Assembly: GCF_013778455.1 (NCBI RefSeq)
Contig: NZ_JACEHE010000005.1
Location: forward strand, 124,001-188,000
From: Streptomyces himalayensis subsp. himalayensis
Lineage (GTDB): Bacteria; Actinomycetota; Actinomycetes; Streptomycetales; Streptomycetaceae
Reading direction: 5' to 3'
DNA length: 64,000 nucleotides
Both the position numbers and the translations under genes were made by a program. The notes beneath the pieces are model-generated. The model saw only the letters and a program-made list of their open reading frames with translations, did not search any database and had not been told where the DNA came from. This document shows, piece by piece, positions 9,833 through 22,429 of this stretch; within the stretch, counting starts at the first letter, position 1, and each line of letters opens with the position of its first letter.

Positions 9833-11095
9833 TCAGGCAAGCCGCGAGCGAAGCTTCTCCAGGAGCGCGTCGAGGGGGACCGCCTCCTGCTCCCCGGACT
9901 CCATGTCCTTGAGCTGGACGACGCCCTCGGCGAGATCGCGCTCACCGGCCACGACCGTGTACCGGGCACCCGACCTGTTGGCCGACTTCATCGCGCCCTT
10001 GAGGCCCCGCCCGCCGTACGCGAAGTCGGCGGCGACACCGGCCTTGCGCAGCTCGGTGACCACGCCGAACAGGACCTTCCGGGCCTCGTCGCCGAGCGGC
10101 ACCGCGTACACGCTGGTGCCGGCCGGGATGTCGAGCTCGATGCCCTCCGCCTGCAGCGCCAGCACCGTGCGGTCCACGCCGAGCGCCCAGCCGACCGACG
10201 GCAGCGAGGGACCGCCGATCATCTCGGACAGGCCGTCGTAGCGCCCGCCGCCGCCCACCGCGGACTGCGAGCCGAGGCCGTCGTGCACGAACTCGAAGGT
10301 GGTGCGGGTGTAGTAGTCGAGGCCGCGCACCAGCTTCGGGTCGTCCTCGTACGCGACGCCCGCGGCTGTGATGAGCTCGCGGACCTCCGCGTGGTACGCC
10401 TTGCAGGCGTCGCACAGGTAGTCGCCGAGGAGCGGCGCGCCCACGAGTTGCTTCTGCACCTCGTCGCGCTTGTCGTCGAGGACCCGCAGCGGGTTGATGT
10501 CGATGCGGCGCCGGGTGTCCTCGTCCAGGTCGAGGCCGCGCAGGAACTCCTGGAGCGCGGCGCGGTAGACCGGACGGCACTCCTTGTCGCCCAGGGAGTT
10601 CAGCAGGATGCGGAAGTTGCTGAGGCCCAGCGAGCGGTACGCCTGGTCGGCGAGGATGATCAGTTCGGCGTCCAGCGCCGGGTCCTCGGCGCCGATCGCC
10701 TCTGCGCCGACCTGCGAGAAGTGGCGGTAGCGGCCCTTCTGCGGGCGCTCGTAGCGGTAGTACGAGCCGGAGTACCAGAGCTTGACCGGCAGGTTGCCCG
10801 CCTTGTGCAGGTTCGCCTCGAGCGCGGCGCGCAGCACGGACGCGGTGCCCTCGGGGCGCAGCGCCAGCTCGTCGCCGCCCTTGGTCGTGAAGGCGTACAT
10901 CTCCTTGGTCACGATGTCGGTGGACTCGCCGACACCGCGGGCGAACAGCTCGACGCTCTCGAAGCCGGGCGTCTCGATGTAGCCGTAACCGGAGTTCTTC
11001 AGGGGCGCGGCGATGGCCTCGCGCACGGCGAGGTACGTCGCGCTGTCCGGCGGGATCAGGTCGTACGTGCCCTTGGGGGCCTTGAAGGTGCTCAC
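9833..11095 (-). CDS. hisS: Histidine--tRNA ligase
   Basis: Class II aminoacyl-tRNA synthetase charging tRNA-His. 420 residues, normal for the family. Motif 2 appears as [18 protein letters not shown]; the histidine-specific motifs are [14 protein letters not shown] and [13 protein letters not shown]. The C-terminal anticodon-binding domain follows from about residue 325. It begins 13 bases after the upstream metallo-hydrolase stop, so the two form an operon, an arrangement common in Streptomyces. No T-box leader is visible. Confidence 0.97.
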   Translation of the reverse strand: MSTFKAPKGTYDLIPPDSATYLAVREAIAAPLKNSGYGYIETPGFESVELFARGVGESTDIVTKEMYAFTTKGGDELALRPEGTASVLRAALEANLHKAGNLPVKLWYSGSYYRYERPQKGRYRHFSQVGAEAIGAEDPALDAELIILADQAYRSLGLSNFRILLNSLGDKECRPVYRAALQEFLRGLDLDEDTRRRIDINPLRVLDDKRDEVQKQLVGAPLLGDYLCDACKAYHAEVRELITAAGVAYEDDPKLVRGLDYYTRTTFEFVHDGLGSQSAVGGGGRYDGLSEMIGGPSLPSVGWALGVDRTVLALQAEGIELDIPAGTSVYAVPLGDEARKVLFGVVTELRKAGVAADFAYGGRGLKGAMKSANRSGARYTVVAGERDLAEGVVQLKDMESGEQEAVPLDALLEKLRSRLA

Positions 11096-11108
11096 GGGTG
11101 AAGTCTCG

Positions 11109-11822
11109 TCACATTCCTCGTCGGGGAGCAGCCTCGGGGGCCGCTCCCTGGCCGGCGGCCACCTGCCGCAGATACGGGTTGGTGGCGCGCTCCTGGCCGA
11201 TGGTGGTCTGGGGGCCGTGGCCGGACAGCACCACGGTCGAGTCGTCGAGCGGCAGGCACACGCGGGCCAGCGACGCGAGCATCTCGTCCATGGAGCCGCC
11301 GGGCAGGTCGGTGCGTCCGATGGAGCCAGCGAAGAGCAGATCGCCCGAGAAGAAGACCGAGGGGATCTCGGCGGTCTCGGGCATCCGGAAGGTCACCGAC
11401 CCCTTGGTATGGCCGGGCGCATGCGAGACGGAGAAGTCCAGTCCCGCCAGCTTCAGCTCCGCGCCGTCGGACAGCTCCCGCACGTCGTCGGGCTCCCCCA
11501 CGGTCAGCTCGCCGAGCAGCGGCATCCCGATGGAACGGCCCAGCGCCTTCTCGGGGTCGCTCATCATGAACCGGTCGCCGGGGTGGATCCAGGCCGGTAC
11601 GTCATGCGCTCCGCACACCGGGACGACCGAGGCCACATGGTCGATATGGCCATGGGTGAGGATGACCGCCACGGGCTTGAGCCGATGCTTCTTCAGTGCG
11701 TCCTCGACTCCCTGGGTGGCCTGATGGCCCGGGTCGATGATCACGCACTCCTCGCCTGCGGCGGGGGCGACCAGGTAGCAGTTGGTGCCCCAGGCCCCGG
11801 CGGGGAACCCGGCAATGAGCAC
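11109..11822 (-). CDS. MBL-fold metallo-hydrolase (glyoxalase II-like)
   Basis: Metallo-beta-lactamase-fold hydrolase, 237 residues from GTG 11822. This start is chosen because GAAGGA lies 6 bases upstream; the frame is open to 11864 without a ribosome site. The metal-binding motif THGHIDH sits at about residues 56-62, and [17 protein letters not shown] and [10 protein letters not shown] supply the remaining ligands. The family contains hydroxyacylglutathione hydrolase-like enzymes, but the substrate cannot be read from sequence. It precedes hisS by 13 bases and is divergent from the cyclophilin gene. Confidence 0.9.
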   Translation of the reverse strand: MLIAGFPAGAWGTNCYLVAPAAGEECVIIDPGHQATQGVEDALKKHRLKPVAVILTHGHIDHVASVVPVCGAHDVPAWIHPGDRFMMSDPEKALGRSIGMPLLGELTVGEPDDVRELSDGAELKLAGLDFSVSHAPGHTKGSVTFRMPETAEIPSVFFSGDLLFAGSIGRTDLPGGSMDEMLASLARVCLPLDDSTVVLSGHGPQTTIGQERATNPYLRQVAAGQGAAPEAAPRRGM

Positions 11823-12065
11823 GATCGTCCTTCGTTTTTCTCGTCCGGCGGGAGGCCGCCGCACCCTCCCGTACCGCTCCGGTGGCTGGTCCGAAGCTCT
11901 CCGGCAGAGGCTGCAGCAGATCAGAGCCTACCGGCGCTGCCGATTCCACAGCGAACCCATATACGGTACGGGGCACAACGAAAGGCCATTGACTCATGAC
12001 GCAGGCGACCCACAGGACGCAGGCGTCCCACCCCGACGTATGCGACGCACGAGGAGAGAACACCG

Positions 12066-12902
12066 GTGGTCAGCCAGGAACAGCGGCGGCGGCAGCTCGC
12101 CCGGGAGAAGTTCTTGCGGCAGCAGGAGCGGCGCAGGAGCGCACGGCGCAAGGCACGCGCGCGTAACGCGGTGATCGCATCGGTGCTCGGCGTGGTCCTG
12201 GTGGGCAGCGTCGTCTCGTACGCGACCGGGGTGTTCAAGGCTGACGACTCGAAGGACACGGCGGCCGCCGAGGCGACACCGAGCGCCTCCCCCAGCAAGG
12301 CCCCGGACCCGTGCGAGAAGGCCGCCGCGGGCAAGGTGAAGTCGCTGAGCTACAAGAAGGAGCCGGCGATGACCATCGACACGTCGGCGAAGTACACGAT
12401 GAAGCTGCAGACGACCTGCGGCGACATCGACATCGACCTGAAGGCCGCCGCGGCCCCGCACACGGTCAACTCCTTCAACTTCCTGCTGAACAAGGGCTAC
12501 TTGGACCACACCAAGTGCCACCGGCTCACCACCATGGGCATCTACGTGCTCCAGTGCGGCGACCCGGAGGGCACCGGCATGGGCGGCCCCGGCTACACGA
12601 TCCCGGACGAGAACCTGAAGGACAAAGGCCTGAAGGGCAACGTGTACCCGGCGGGCACGGTCGCGATGGCCAACCAGTACAACGCCTCCACGAAGGAGGG
12701 CCGCGACACCGGCGGCAGCCAGTTCTTCCTCGTCTACCAGGACAGTCAGCTGCCGCCCGACTACACACCGTTCGGCACGATTTCCGAATCCGGAATGAAG
12801 GTGCTGAAGAAGATCGCGGCGGCCGGCGAGAGCACCGGGCAGGGCGACGGCGCCCCGAACGCAACGGTCGTGATCAACAAGGCGGCTGTGACCAAAACCT
12901 GA
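12066..12902 (+). CDS. Membrane-anchored cyclophilin-type peptidyl-prolyl cis-trans isomerase
   Basis: Catalyses proline cis-trans isomerisation, here probably on the outer face of the membrane. 278 residues from GTG 12066, with a GAGGAGAG site upstream. A basic cytoplasmic N-terminus rich in Arg (1-34) is followed by one transmembrane helix (about 35-55) and a Ser/Ala/Pro linker with ATPSASPSKAP. The cyclophilin domain has GDIDIDL, TVNSFNFLL, GGPGYTIPDE, GTVAMAN and GGSQFFLVYQDS. The usual active-site FHR is CHR in KCHRLTT, as in many actinobacterial relatives. It is followed after 135 bases by the DUF349 gene. Confidence 0.93.
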   Translation: MVSQEQRRRQLAREKFLRQQERRRSARRKARARNAVIASVLGVVLVGSVVSYATGVFKADDSKDTAAAEATPSASPSKAPDPCEKAAAGKVKSLSYKKEPAMTIDTSAKYTMKLQTTCGDIDIDLKAAAAPHTVNSFNFLLNKGYLDHTKCHRLTTMGIYVLQCGDPEGTGMGGPGYTIPDENLKDKGLKGNVYPAGTVAMANQYNASTKEGRDTGGSQFFLVYQDSQLPPDYTPFGTISESGMKVLKKIAAAGESTGQGDGAPNATVVINKAAVTKT

Positions 12903-13037
12903 GGCCCGAGTGCCTGATTTCGGTCGCGCGGGATGCGGACAGCCGCCCCGCCGGTCGCCTATGTTGGCCGTGACGAAACTGTGGACGATGCCCGGGGGCC
13001 GCGGAGCCCGCCGCGAGCATCATGTGGAGGAGGCGCT

Positions 13038-14267
13038 GTGAGCAGCGACCCGTGGGGCCGCGTCGACGAGACGGGGACCGTGTACGTGCGTACGGCCGAT
13101 GGCGAGCAGGTCGTCGGCTCCTGGCAGGCCGGTTCGCCCGACGAGGCACTGGCCTATTTCAAGCGCAAGTACGAGGGCCTGGTTGTCGAGATCGGCCTCC
13201 TCGAGCGTCGGGTGAGGACCACCGACCTGTCCGCGAAGGACGCCCAGACCGCTATCGACCATCTGCGCGAGCAGGTGGACGCGCACCACGCGGTCGGCGA
13301 CCTGGACGCGCTGCGGGCCCGCCTGGACAAGCTTGTCGAGGCGGTCGAGGCGCGGCGTGAGGAGCGCAAGGCACAGAAGGTCAAGCAGTCCGACGAGGCC
13401 CGGCACGCCAAGGAGGCGCTGGTCGCCGAGGCTGAGGAGCTGGCGCAGAGCGAGCAGTGGCGGGCGGCCGGCGAGCGGCTGCGCGCCCTCGTGGACACCT
13501 GGAAGGGCCTGCCCCGGCTCGACCGGAAGTCCGACGACGAGCTGTGGCACCGCTTCTCGCACGCGCGGTCGGCGTTCTCCAAGCGTCGCAAGGCGCACTT
13601 CGCGGCGCTGGACGCGCAACGCGAAGACGCCCGCAAGACCAAGGAGAAGCTGGTCGCGGAGGCCGAGGCGCTGTCTGGGTCGACGGACTGGGGTCCGACG
13701 GCCGCGCGCTACCGCGAGCTGATGGCGGAGTGGAAGGCCGCGGGCCGCGCGCAGCGCGAGCACGAGGACGATCTGTGGAACCGCTTCCGCGGCGCCCAGG
13801 ACGTGTTCTTCGCGGCCCGCAGCTCGGTCTTCGCCGAGCGGGACGCCGAGCAGTCGGAGAACCTCAAGCTCAAGGAGGAGCTGGCCGAGGAGGCCGAGAA
13901 GCTCCTTCCGGTGACGGATCTGAAGGCGGCCCGTGCGGCCTTCCGCTCCATCAACGAGCGCTGGGAGGCCATCGGCCATGTGCCGCGCGACGCGCGGCCG
14001 AAGGTCGAGGGCCGAATGCACGCCGTCGAGCGGGCCATCCAGGAGTCCGAGGAAGCCGAGTGGCAGCGGACGAACCCGGAGGCACGCGCGCGTGCGGCGG
14101 GTCTGACCGGTCAGCTCCAGGCTGCTGTGGACAAGCTGAAGGGCCAGATCGAGGCCGCGCGGGCGCAGGGCAACACCGCGAAGGCCGAGAAGCTGGAGCG
14201 GGAGCTGGAAGGCCGCCAGGCACTCCTGGACCAGGCGCTGAAGGGCCTGCAGGAGTTCGGCGGCTGA
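13038..14267 (+). CDS. DUF349 domain-containing coiled-coil protein
   Basis: 409 residues from GTG 13038, supported by the strong GGAGGAGG site; the frame is open from 12933 but upstream residues are not conserved in type. The body is almost entirely charged helix with repeats of the DUF349 unit, such as W(R/G)...LVDTWKGLPR, RYRELMAEWKAAGRA and SINERWEAIGHVPR. An N-terminal module of about 70 residues (DPWGRVDETGTVYVR) is typical of the Streptomyces form. Function is not established. It is convergent with relA, and a shared bidirectional hairpin separates them. Confidence 0.9.
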   Translation: MSSDPWGRVDETGTVYVRTADGEQVVGSWQAGSPDEALAYFKRKYEGLVVEIGLLERRVRTTDLSAKDAQTAIDHLREQVDAHHAVGDLDALRARLDKLVEAVEARREERKAQKVKQSDEARHAKEALVAEAEELAQSEQWRAAGERLRALVDTWKGLPRLDRKSDDELWHRFSHARSAFSKRRKAHFAALDAQREDARKTKEKLVAEAEALSGSTDWGPTAARYRELMAEWKAAGRAQREHEDDLWNRFRGAQDVFFAARSSVFAERDAEQSENLKLKEELAEEAEKLLPVTDLKAARAAFRSINERWEAIGHVPRDARPKVEGRMHAVERAIQESEEAEWQRTNPEARARAAGLTGQLQAAVDKLKGQIEAARAQGNTAKAEKLERELEGRQALLDQALKGLQEFGG

Positions 14268-14283
14268 GGCTGTCGTCCGATAC

Positions 14284-14325
14284 GCGAGAGGGGCTCCCGT
14301 ACCGAGGTACGGGAGCCCCTCTCGC
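14284..14325. terminator. Bidirectional terminator between DUF349 gene and relA
   Basis: A perfect 20-bp stem (arm GCGAGAGGGGCTCCCGTACC) with a nominal 2-base loop spans 14284-14325, between convergent stops at 14267 and 14337. It can act on both strands. Confidence 0.9.
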
Positions 14326-14336
14326 TTATGCGAAGG

Positions 14337-16952
<2,616 letters not shown>

Positions 16953-17069
16953 GAGGGCTCCTCGTGCGCGATCCGGGTCCCCCGATCAGGCCCCGGAAGC
17001 CCATGGTATCGATCCCCGGCCTCCGGTTAGCCCTTGGCCGGTGAGACGGCCTCGTACCCCTGCAACGCG

Positions 17070-17105
17070 AGAGGCGGGCCCAGGATTCCTCCGGGACCCG
17101 CCTCT
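17070..17105 (-). terminator. Hairpin downstream of apt
   Basis: AGAGGCGGG (17070-17078) pairs with CCCGCCTCT (17097-17105), and a few more G:C pairs extend the stem inward. It lies 29 bases past the apt stop and upstream of the relA start, so it probably ends the yajC-secD-secF-apt transcript at least partly. Confidence 0.7.
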
Positions 17106-17133
17106 GCCTGTGACGACGAGGTCGACCAGGTGT

Positions 17134-17673
17134 TCAGACGATGAGCAGCGACTCCAGCGGGGCACCGTCCAGGGCGCCCTCCAGGCGTGCGCGGCCGCCC
17201 AGGAAGCCGAGCTCCATCAGCATGATCACGCCCGCGATCTCGGCCCCGGCACGTCGGATGAGCTGCAGCGACGCCTCGGCGGTGCCGCCGGTGGCGAGGA
17301 CGTCGTCGATGACCATGACGCGGTCGCCCGCGGCCAGGTCCTCGGCGTGCACCTCGATCTCAGCCGAGCCGTACTCCAGGTCGTACGCCTGGCGGAGCGT
17401 CGCGCCGGGGAGCTTGCCCGCCTTGCGTACGGGGATGAAGCCGATGCCGGCGCGGACCGCGGCCGGGGCGGCCAGGATGAACCCGCGGGCCTCGAGGCCG
17501 ACGACCTTCGTGGCGCCGGTCTGCACGCAGAAGTCGGCCAGCGTGTCGGTGAGCGCGGTGAACGCCTCCGGGTCGGCCAGGAGCGGCGTGATGTCCTTGA
17601 ACATCACGCCCGGCTTCGGGTAGTCCGCCACATCGCGGATACGGCTGAGGAGGAGCTGCTGGAGGTCGGTCAT
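17134..17673 (-). CDS. apt: Adenine phosphoribosyltransferase
   Basis: Converts adenine and PRPP to AMP. 179 residues from ATG 17673, preceded by GGGGAAG. The ATG overlaps the secF stop as ATGA, so it is translationally coupled. The PRPP-binding motif is VMVIDDVLATGGTA; GFILAAPAAV and VGLEARG are typical of Apt. The frame is open upstream only because it shadows secF. Its position between secF and relA is conserved in actinobacteria. Confidence 0.96.
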   Translation of the reverse strand: MTDLQQLLLSRIRDVADYPKPGVMFKDITPLLADPEAFTALTDTLADFCVQTGATKVVGLEARGFILAAPAAVRAGIGFIPVRKAGKLPGATLRQAYDLEYGSAEIEVHAEDLAAGDRVMVIDDVLATGGTAEASLQLIRRAGAEIAGVIMLMELGFLGGRARLEGALDGAPLESLLIV

Positions 17674-18791
17674 CGGCGCTTCCCCGAGGGTCGGCCGCGG
17701 CCGCGGCCGCGGGAGACGGGCTGCGTACGGGGGCCGACGACCGCGTGCGCCGTGTCCTCCGGCTCGGCGTCCCGCGGTTCGGGGGCGCCGCCGGGTGCCG
17801 TGGCCTCCGCGGCCTCGCCCTGAGCGGCCGCGGCGCGCTTGGCGAGCACCCGCTTCTTCAGGGCCTTCATCTGCGGCTCGCGCTCCTTGAGCTCGGCGAC
17901 GAGCGGCGTGGCGATGAAGATCGACGAGTACGCACCGGCGGCGAGACCGACGAACAGCGACAGCGAGATGTCGTTCAGCATGCCCGCGCCGAGGACACCG
18001 CCGCCGATGAACAGCAGCCCCGCGACGGGCAGCAGCGCGACCACCGTGGTGTTGATGGAACGCACCAGCGTGGCGTTGATGGAGCGGTTGGCGATCTCGC
18101 TGTACGTCCAGCGGGTCTGCTTGGTGATGTCCTTCGAGCTCTCCTTCAGGGAGTCGAAGACGACGACCGTGTCGTACAGCGAGTAACCGAGGATCGTCAG
18201 CAGACCGATCACGGTGCCCGGGGTCACCTCGAAGCCGACCAGGGCGTAGATCCCGACGGTGATGGTGATGTCGTGGATCAGCGCGACGAGCGCGGCCACG
18301 GCCATACGCCATTCGAACGCCATCGCCAGATAGATCACCACGAGGACCATGAAGATCCCGAGGCCGGTCCAGGCCTTGTTGGCGATCTGCTCACCCCAAC
18401 TCGGGCCTACGAGGTCGGCGTTGATGTCGTCCGACTTGACGCCGAGGTCCTTGGCGAGCTCCGCCTTGATCTCGTCGGACTTGGCGGTGTCCACACCGCT
18501 GATCATGATGCGGAGACCGCCGGTCCCGAGCTCCTGGACGATGGCGTCGTGCCCTGCGGCCTCCTCCGCCTTCTCCTCGGCCTGGGAGGCCGAGACGCTG
18601 GTCTTCGGGGTGGTGAAGACGGCGCCGCCCTGGAACTCGATGCCCATGTTCAGCCCCTTCACCGTGAGGCCGAGGATGGCCGCCACCGTGATCAGGAGCG
18701 AGACGCCGTACCAGATCTTGCGCTTGCCGACGAAGTCGTAGCCGACCTCGCCGCGGTGGAGCCTGGCGCCGAGAGTGCCGAGTCGCGACAT
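17670..18791 (-). CDS. secF: Protein translocase subunit SecF
   Basis: Inner part of the SecDF proton-driven complex that assists late steps of Sec export. 373 residues, with six transmembrane segments: one near residue 35 (WYGVSLLITVAAILGL) and five between about 155 and 310. Diagnostic motifs are GIEFQGGAVF and TVIGLLTILGYSLYDTVVVFDSLKE. The C-terminal tail is long and basic (GRGRGRPSGKRR). It begins 1 base after the secD stop and overlaps apt at its end. Confidence 0.97.
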   Translation of the reverse strand: MSRLGTLGARLHRGEVGYDFVGKRKIWYGVSLLITVAAILGLTVKGLNMGIEFQGGAVFTTPKTSVSASQAEEKAEEAAGHDAIVQELGTGGLRIMISGVDTAKSDEIKAELAKDLGVKSDDINADLVGPSWGEQIANKAWTGLGIFMVLVVIYLAMAFEWRMAVAALVALIHDITITVGIYALVGFEVTPGTVIGLLTILGYSLYDTVVVFDSLKESSKDITKQTRWTYSEIANRSINATLVRSINTTVVALLPVAGLLFIGGGVLGAGMLNDISLSLFVGLAAGAYSSIFIATPLVAELKEREPQMKALKKRVLAKRAAAAQGEAAEATAPGGAPEPRDAEPEDTAHAVVGPRTQPVSRGRGRGRPSGKRR

Positions 18792-18792
18792 C

Positions 18793-20577
18793 TCACGCCT
18801 CCTTCGGTTCGACGGGGGCGGATACGCGGCGGGTGCGGCGCAGCGGCGGCTTCGCGCCGAGCCGCTTCGGGTCCAGGCCGGACCAGGAGTGGCCGCTCGA
18901 GAAGAACTTGCTGCGGGCGAGGATGGTCATCAGCGGCTTGGTGAAGAGGAAGACGACGACCACGTCGAGCAGGGTGGTCAGGCCGAGCGTGAACGCGAAG
19001 CCCTGCACCTTTCCGACGGTGACGATGAAGAGCACCGCGGCGGCGAGGAACGACACGAAGTCGGAGACCAGGATGGTGCGCCGGGCGCGCGGCCAGGCCC
19101 GCTCGACGGCGGGGCGAAGCGTGCGGCCCTCGCGGATCTCGTCCCGGATGCGCTCGAAGTACACGATGAACGAGTCCGCTGTGATGCCGATCGCGACGAT
19201 GGCACCGCAGACCGCCGGCAGGTTGAGCGCGAAGCCGATGGTCGGGCCGAGCAGCGCCATGATCGTGTACGTCAGGGCGGCCGAGACGAGCAGCGAGAAG
19301 ATGGCGATGAGCGACAGGCCCCGGTAGTAGACCACCAGGTAAATGATGACCAGCGCGAGGCCGATGGCGCCGGCGATCAGGCCCGCCTGCAGCTGCTCGC
19401 CGCCGAGGGCCGCGGTGACGGTGGTGACGCTCTGCTCCTCGAAGGAGAGCGGCAGCGCACCGTAGGAGAGCACGTTGGCCAGGCTCTCCGCGGACTCCTG
19501 GTTGAAGCTGCCGGAGATCTCGGCGCTGCCGCCGGTCAGTGCCTGGCTGACGTACGGGTCGGAGACGACCTCGCCGTCGAGCACGATGGCGAACTGGTTC
19601 TGCGGGGACTGGTTCTGCGCGAGCTTGCCCGTGATGTCCGCGAACTTCTTGGCGCCCGCGTCGGTGAACTCCATCGTGACTTTCCAGCCCGCGGCGCTCT
19701 GCGTGTCGAAGACGGCGCTGGCGTCGTCCACGTCGGTGCCCTCGACCTCGGCCGGGCCCAGGATGTACTTCTGCCACTGGCCCTGCGAGTTCGTGCCGCA
19801 GGCCACGGTCGACTCGGACGGCTTGACGCCGTCACCGGCCTTGGCGCGCTGCTCGGGGTCGGTGCAGTCGAGCGCGGCGTACTGCTGCTGCAGGTCGCTG
19901 GAGGGGTCCGGCGTGCCGGTCGCGGCCGGGGAGGCGCTGGCCGCGGCGGATGCGCTGCCGGACGGCGAGGCGCTCGCGCTCGGCGACGCGGTGGAGTCCG
20001 CCTTGAGTGCGTCGGTTACCGCGCGTCCCTGGGAGGTGGCGGAGGCCGAGGGGGTCGCGGAGGACGAGGGGGTGGCGGAGGAGTCGGACGAGGTCGCCTT
20101 GTCCTTGTCAGCCGAAGGGGAGGCGCTGCCGGACGCGCTCGGCGAGGGGCTGGCCGTCGCCTCGCCGGCGCTGACCTCCGTCGCGATGACCGGGCGGAAG
20201 TAGAGCTGGGCGGTGGTGCCCACCTGCTCTCGCGCCTGCTTCTCGTTGGTGCCCCGGGGGATGTTGACGATGATGTTGTCGTTGCCCTGGGTCTGCACCT
20301 CGGCCTCGGAGACGCCGAGACCGTTGACACGGCGCTCGATGATCCCCACGGCCGTGTTCATGTTGGTCTGGTTGACCGCATTCTCCTGACCCGGCTCACT
20401 CTTCGCCTTGAGCGTGATACTGGTGCCGCCGGCGAGGTCGATGCCGAGACGCGGAGTGGTGTGCCCGGAGAGGAACATCCCCCCGGTGAGCGCCACGATG
20501 GCGATCAGGATGAGGACCAGCGAGCGGCCCGGCCTGCTCTGGGCGCTCGTCCTCCGGCCCTTCTTCGGTGCTGCCAC
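18793..20577 (-). CDS. secD: Protein translocase subunit SecD
   Basis: Large SecDF subunit. 594 residues from GTG 20577 (VAAPKKGRRTSAQSRPGR); the frame runs open to 21267 through yajC in another frame, so the longer form is rejected. TM1 is at about 20-38, followed by the extracytoplasmic P1 region with RLGIDLAGGTSITL. Five C-terminal transmembrane helices include GGEQLQAGLIAGAIGLALV and GITADSFIVYFERIRDEIREG. An extended Ser/Ala/Pro/Thr-rich insert occupies about residues 137-227 within P1. It is followed 1 base later by secF. This low-complexity insert is longer than in enterobacterial SecD and of unknown role. Confidence 0.96.
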   Translation of the reverse strand: MAAPKKGRRTSAQSRPGRSLVLILIAIVALTGGMFLSGHTTPRLGIDLAGGTSITLKAKSEPGQENAVNQTNMNTAVGIIERRVNGLGVSEAEVQTQGNDNIIVNIPRGTNEKQAREQVGTTAQLYFRPVIATEVSAGEATASPSPSASGSASPSADKDKATSSDSSATPSSSATPSASATSQGRAVTDALKADSTASPSASASPSGSASAAASASPAATGTPDPSSDLQQQYAALDCTDPEQRAKAGDGVKPSESTVACGTNSQGQWQKYILGPAEVEGTDVDDASAVFDTQSAAGWKVTMEFTDAGAKKFADITGKLAQNQSPQNQFAIVLDGEVVSDPYVSQALTGGSAEISGSFNQESAESLANVLSYGALPLSFEEQSVTTVTAALGGEQLQAGLIAGAIGLALVIIYLVVYYRGLSLIAIFSLLVSAALTYTIMALLGPTIGFALNLPAVCGAIVAIGITADSFIVYFERIRDEIREGRTLRPAVERAWPRARRTILVSDFVSFLAAAVLFIVTVGKVQGFAFTLGLTTLLDVVVVFLFTKPLMTILARSKFFSSGHSWSGLDPKRLGAKPPLRRTRRVSAPVEPKEA

Positions 20578-20717
20578 CTTCTCGTTCTTCCTCTCCAACC
20601 GTCCTGCGCGAGAATCTACGCGCATACGGCCATGACATGGTGTCGAGACGTGCCGAACATCCGCACGCCCCGGGGACCGCGGTGCGCAGGCGAGCGCTCC
20701 GCGGTCCCCGGTCGTGG

Positions 20718-21185
20718 CTACTTCGCGTCGGACTCGCCGTCGGTCTTCTTCGGCTCGGTGTCGGCGGCATCGGCCTGCGCGGCCTCGTCCTTCTTGCCGA
20801 GGTCGATGCGCGAGTCGTCGGAAGCGTCGGCGCGCTCGTCGGTCTCGGTGAGGGAGGAAGCGTCGTCGGGGACGACGGGGCTGTCGACCTCCAGGTCGTC
20901 GCCGGCGCCGTGGACGATGCGGTTGTACTCCTCGTCCTCGAGGACGGCGCCGATCGCGTTCTTCGCGAAGACGAGGTGGACACCGGGGGCGGCCTCGAGG
21001 AGGACGGTGTCGGTGTTGACCTCCTTGACCGTGGCGTACATGCCGCCGATCGTGCGGACGCCGGTACCGGGCTGCATCTGGTCGCGCATGTTGGCGGCCT
21101 GCTGCTGCTTCTTCTTGGCAGAGCGGGTCATCAGGAACATGGCCCCGATGAGCACGATGAACGGGAGGAGGGTCACGATATTCAC
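20718..21185 (-). CDS. yajC: Preprotein translocase subunit YajC
   Basis: Small membrane partner of SecDF. 155 residues from GTG 21185 (VNIVTLLPFIVLIGAMFLM), with GAAGGAA about 10 bases upstream. One N-terminal transmembrane helix (2-19) is followed by the basic SAKKKQQQ and the conserved core MQPGTGVRTIGGMYATVKEV. The C-terminal 55 residues are strongly acidic (DDLEVDSPVVPDDASS, TEPKKTDGESDAK), a common Streptomyces feature. It lies 140 bases upstream of secD. Confidence 0.93.
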   Translation of the reverse strand: MNIVTLLPFIVLIGAMFLMTRSAKKKQQQAANMRDQMQPGTGVRTIGGMYATVKEVNTDTVLLEAAPGVHLVFAKNAIGAVLEDEEYNRIVHGAGDDLEVDSPVVPDDASSLTETDERADASDDSRIDLGKKDEAAQADAADTEPKKTDGESDAK

Positions 21186-21349
21186 GGGACGGAATTTCCT
21201 TCGCACGACCGCGCTGGTGGGGCGGCCTGATGGATGGGGGTGGGCCTGCCGCCCACAGAGGCGGCATCGGCGGAGTCTAGGCGAGTCCACACGGATGGAA
21301 CAACGCTCAGCATCGCAGCGTAGTTCCTGACCCGCTCAGAGCCCCAGCG

Positions 21350-22429
21350 TCACGCCCCGAACAGGTCCTGTTGTCCGTTTCCGCCGGTCGCCTGGTGTGG
21401 CGGGGTGAGGCCGAGATGGGCCCATGCGGCGGGCGTCGCCACCCGGCCGCGCGGGGTCCGGGCCAGCAGCCCCTCCCGGACGAGGAACGGTTCGGCCACC
21501 TCTTCGACCGTCTCGCGCTCCTCCCCCACGGCCACGGCGAGGGTGGACAGGCCGACCGGTCCGCCGGCGAAAAGCTTGAGCAAAGCCTGTAGAACGGCGC
21601 GGTCGAGGCGGTCGAGGCCCCGGGCGTCGACCTCGTAGACGCCGAGGGCCGCGGCAGCGATGTCGCGGGTGATCACGCCGTCGGCCTTGACCTGGGCGTA
21701 GTCGCGGACCCGGCGCAGCAGCCGGTTGGCGATACGGGGCGTGCCACGCGAGCGGCCCGCGATCTCGGCGGCGCCGTCGGTCTCGATCTCGACGTCCAGC
21801 AGGCTCGCGGAGCGGTGGATGACGCGCTCGAGCTCGACGGGCTCGTAGAACTCCATATGCGCGGTGAAACCGAAGCGGTCGCGCAGCGGCGGCGGCAGCA
21901 GGCCCGCGCGCGTGGTGGCGCCGACCAGGGTGAACGGCGGCAGTTCCAGCGGGATGGCGGTGGCGCCGGGGCCCTTGCCGACGATGACGTCGACGCGGAA
22001 GTCCTCCATCGCCATGTAGAGCATCTCCTCGGCGGGCCGGGACATGCGGTGGATCTCGTCGAGGAAGAGGACCTCGCCCTCCTGGAGGGAGGAGAGGATC
22101 GCGGCGAGGTCGCCCGCGTGCTGGATGGCCGGGCCGCTGGTGATGCGGATCGGGGCGCCCATCTCCGCGGCGATGATCATGGAGAGCGTGGTCTTGCCGA
22201 GACCGGGCGCGCCCGAGAGCAGGACGTGGTCGGCTGTTGCGCCGCGCTGCCGGGCCGCCTTCAGCACGAGGTCCAGCTGCTCCCGGACCCGTTCCTGGCC
22301 GACGAACTCGTCCAGCGACTTCGGCCGCAGCGCGGCCTCGACGGCCTGGTCCTCACCGTCGGCCGCGGCTCCGACCAGTCGGCCGGCCTGGGTGTCGTCG
22401 GTGACGGGTGACGTGTCGTCCCAGTTCAC
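21350..22429 (-). CDS. ruvB: Holliday junction ATP-dependent DNA helicase RuvB
   Basis: Hexameric AAA+ motor driving branch migration with RuvA. 359 residues from GTG 22429 ([10 protein letters not shown]). Walker A is GAPGLGKTT, Walker [11 protein letters not shown], sensor 1 [11 protein letters not shown], and [16 protein letters not shown] is the sensor 2 region; a C-terminal winged helix follows. All catalytic motifs are present. In most bacteria ruvA directly precedes ruvB; here the gap is 754 bases, filled with tandem repeats, so a separate promoter or long readthrough is needed. Confidence 0.97.
   Translation of the reverse strand: MNWDDTSPVTDDTQAGRLVGAAADGEDQAVEAALRPKSLDEFVGQERVREQLDLVLKAARQRGATADHVLLSGAPGLGKTTLSMIIAAEMGAPIRITSGPAIQHAGDLAAILSSLQEGEVLFLDEIHRMSRPAEEMLYMAMEDFRVDVIVGKGPGATAIPLELPPFTLVGATTRAGLLPPPLRDRFGFTAHMEFYEPVELERVIHRSASLLDVEIETDGAAEIAGRSRGTPRIANRLLRRVRDYAQVKADGVITRDIAAAALGVYEVDARGLDRLDRAVLQALLKLFAGGPVGLSTLAVAVGEERETVEEVAEPFLVREGLLARTPRGRVATPAAWAHLGLTPPHQATGGNGQQDLFGA

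Noticed and set aside
9833..11108. T-box or riboswitch upstream of hisS, thrS or alaS
   Set aside because: The leaders are too short or lack a specifier-loop or anti-terminator hairpin; hisS begins 13 bases after the preceding gene.
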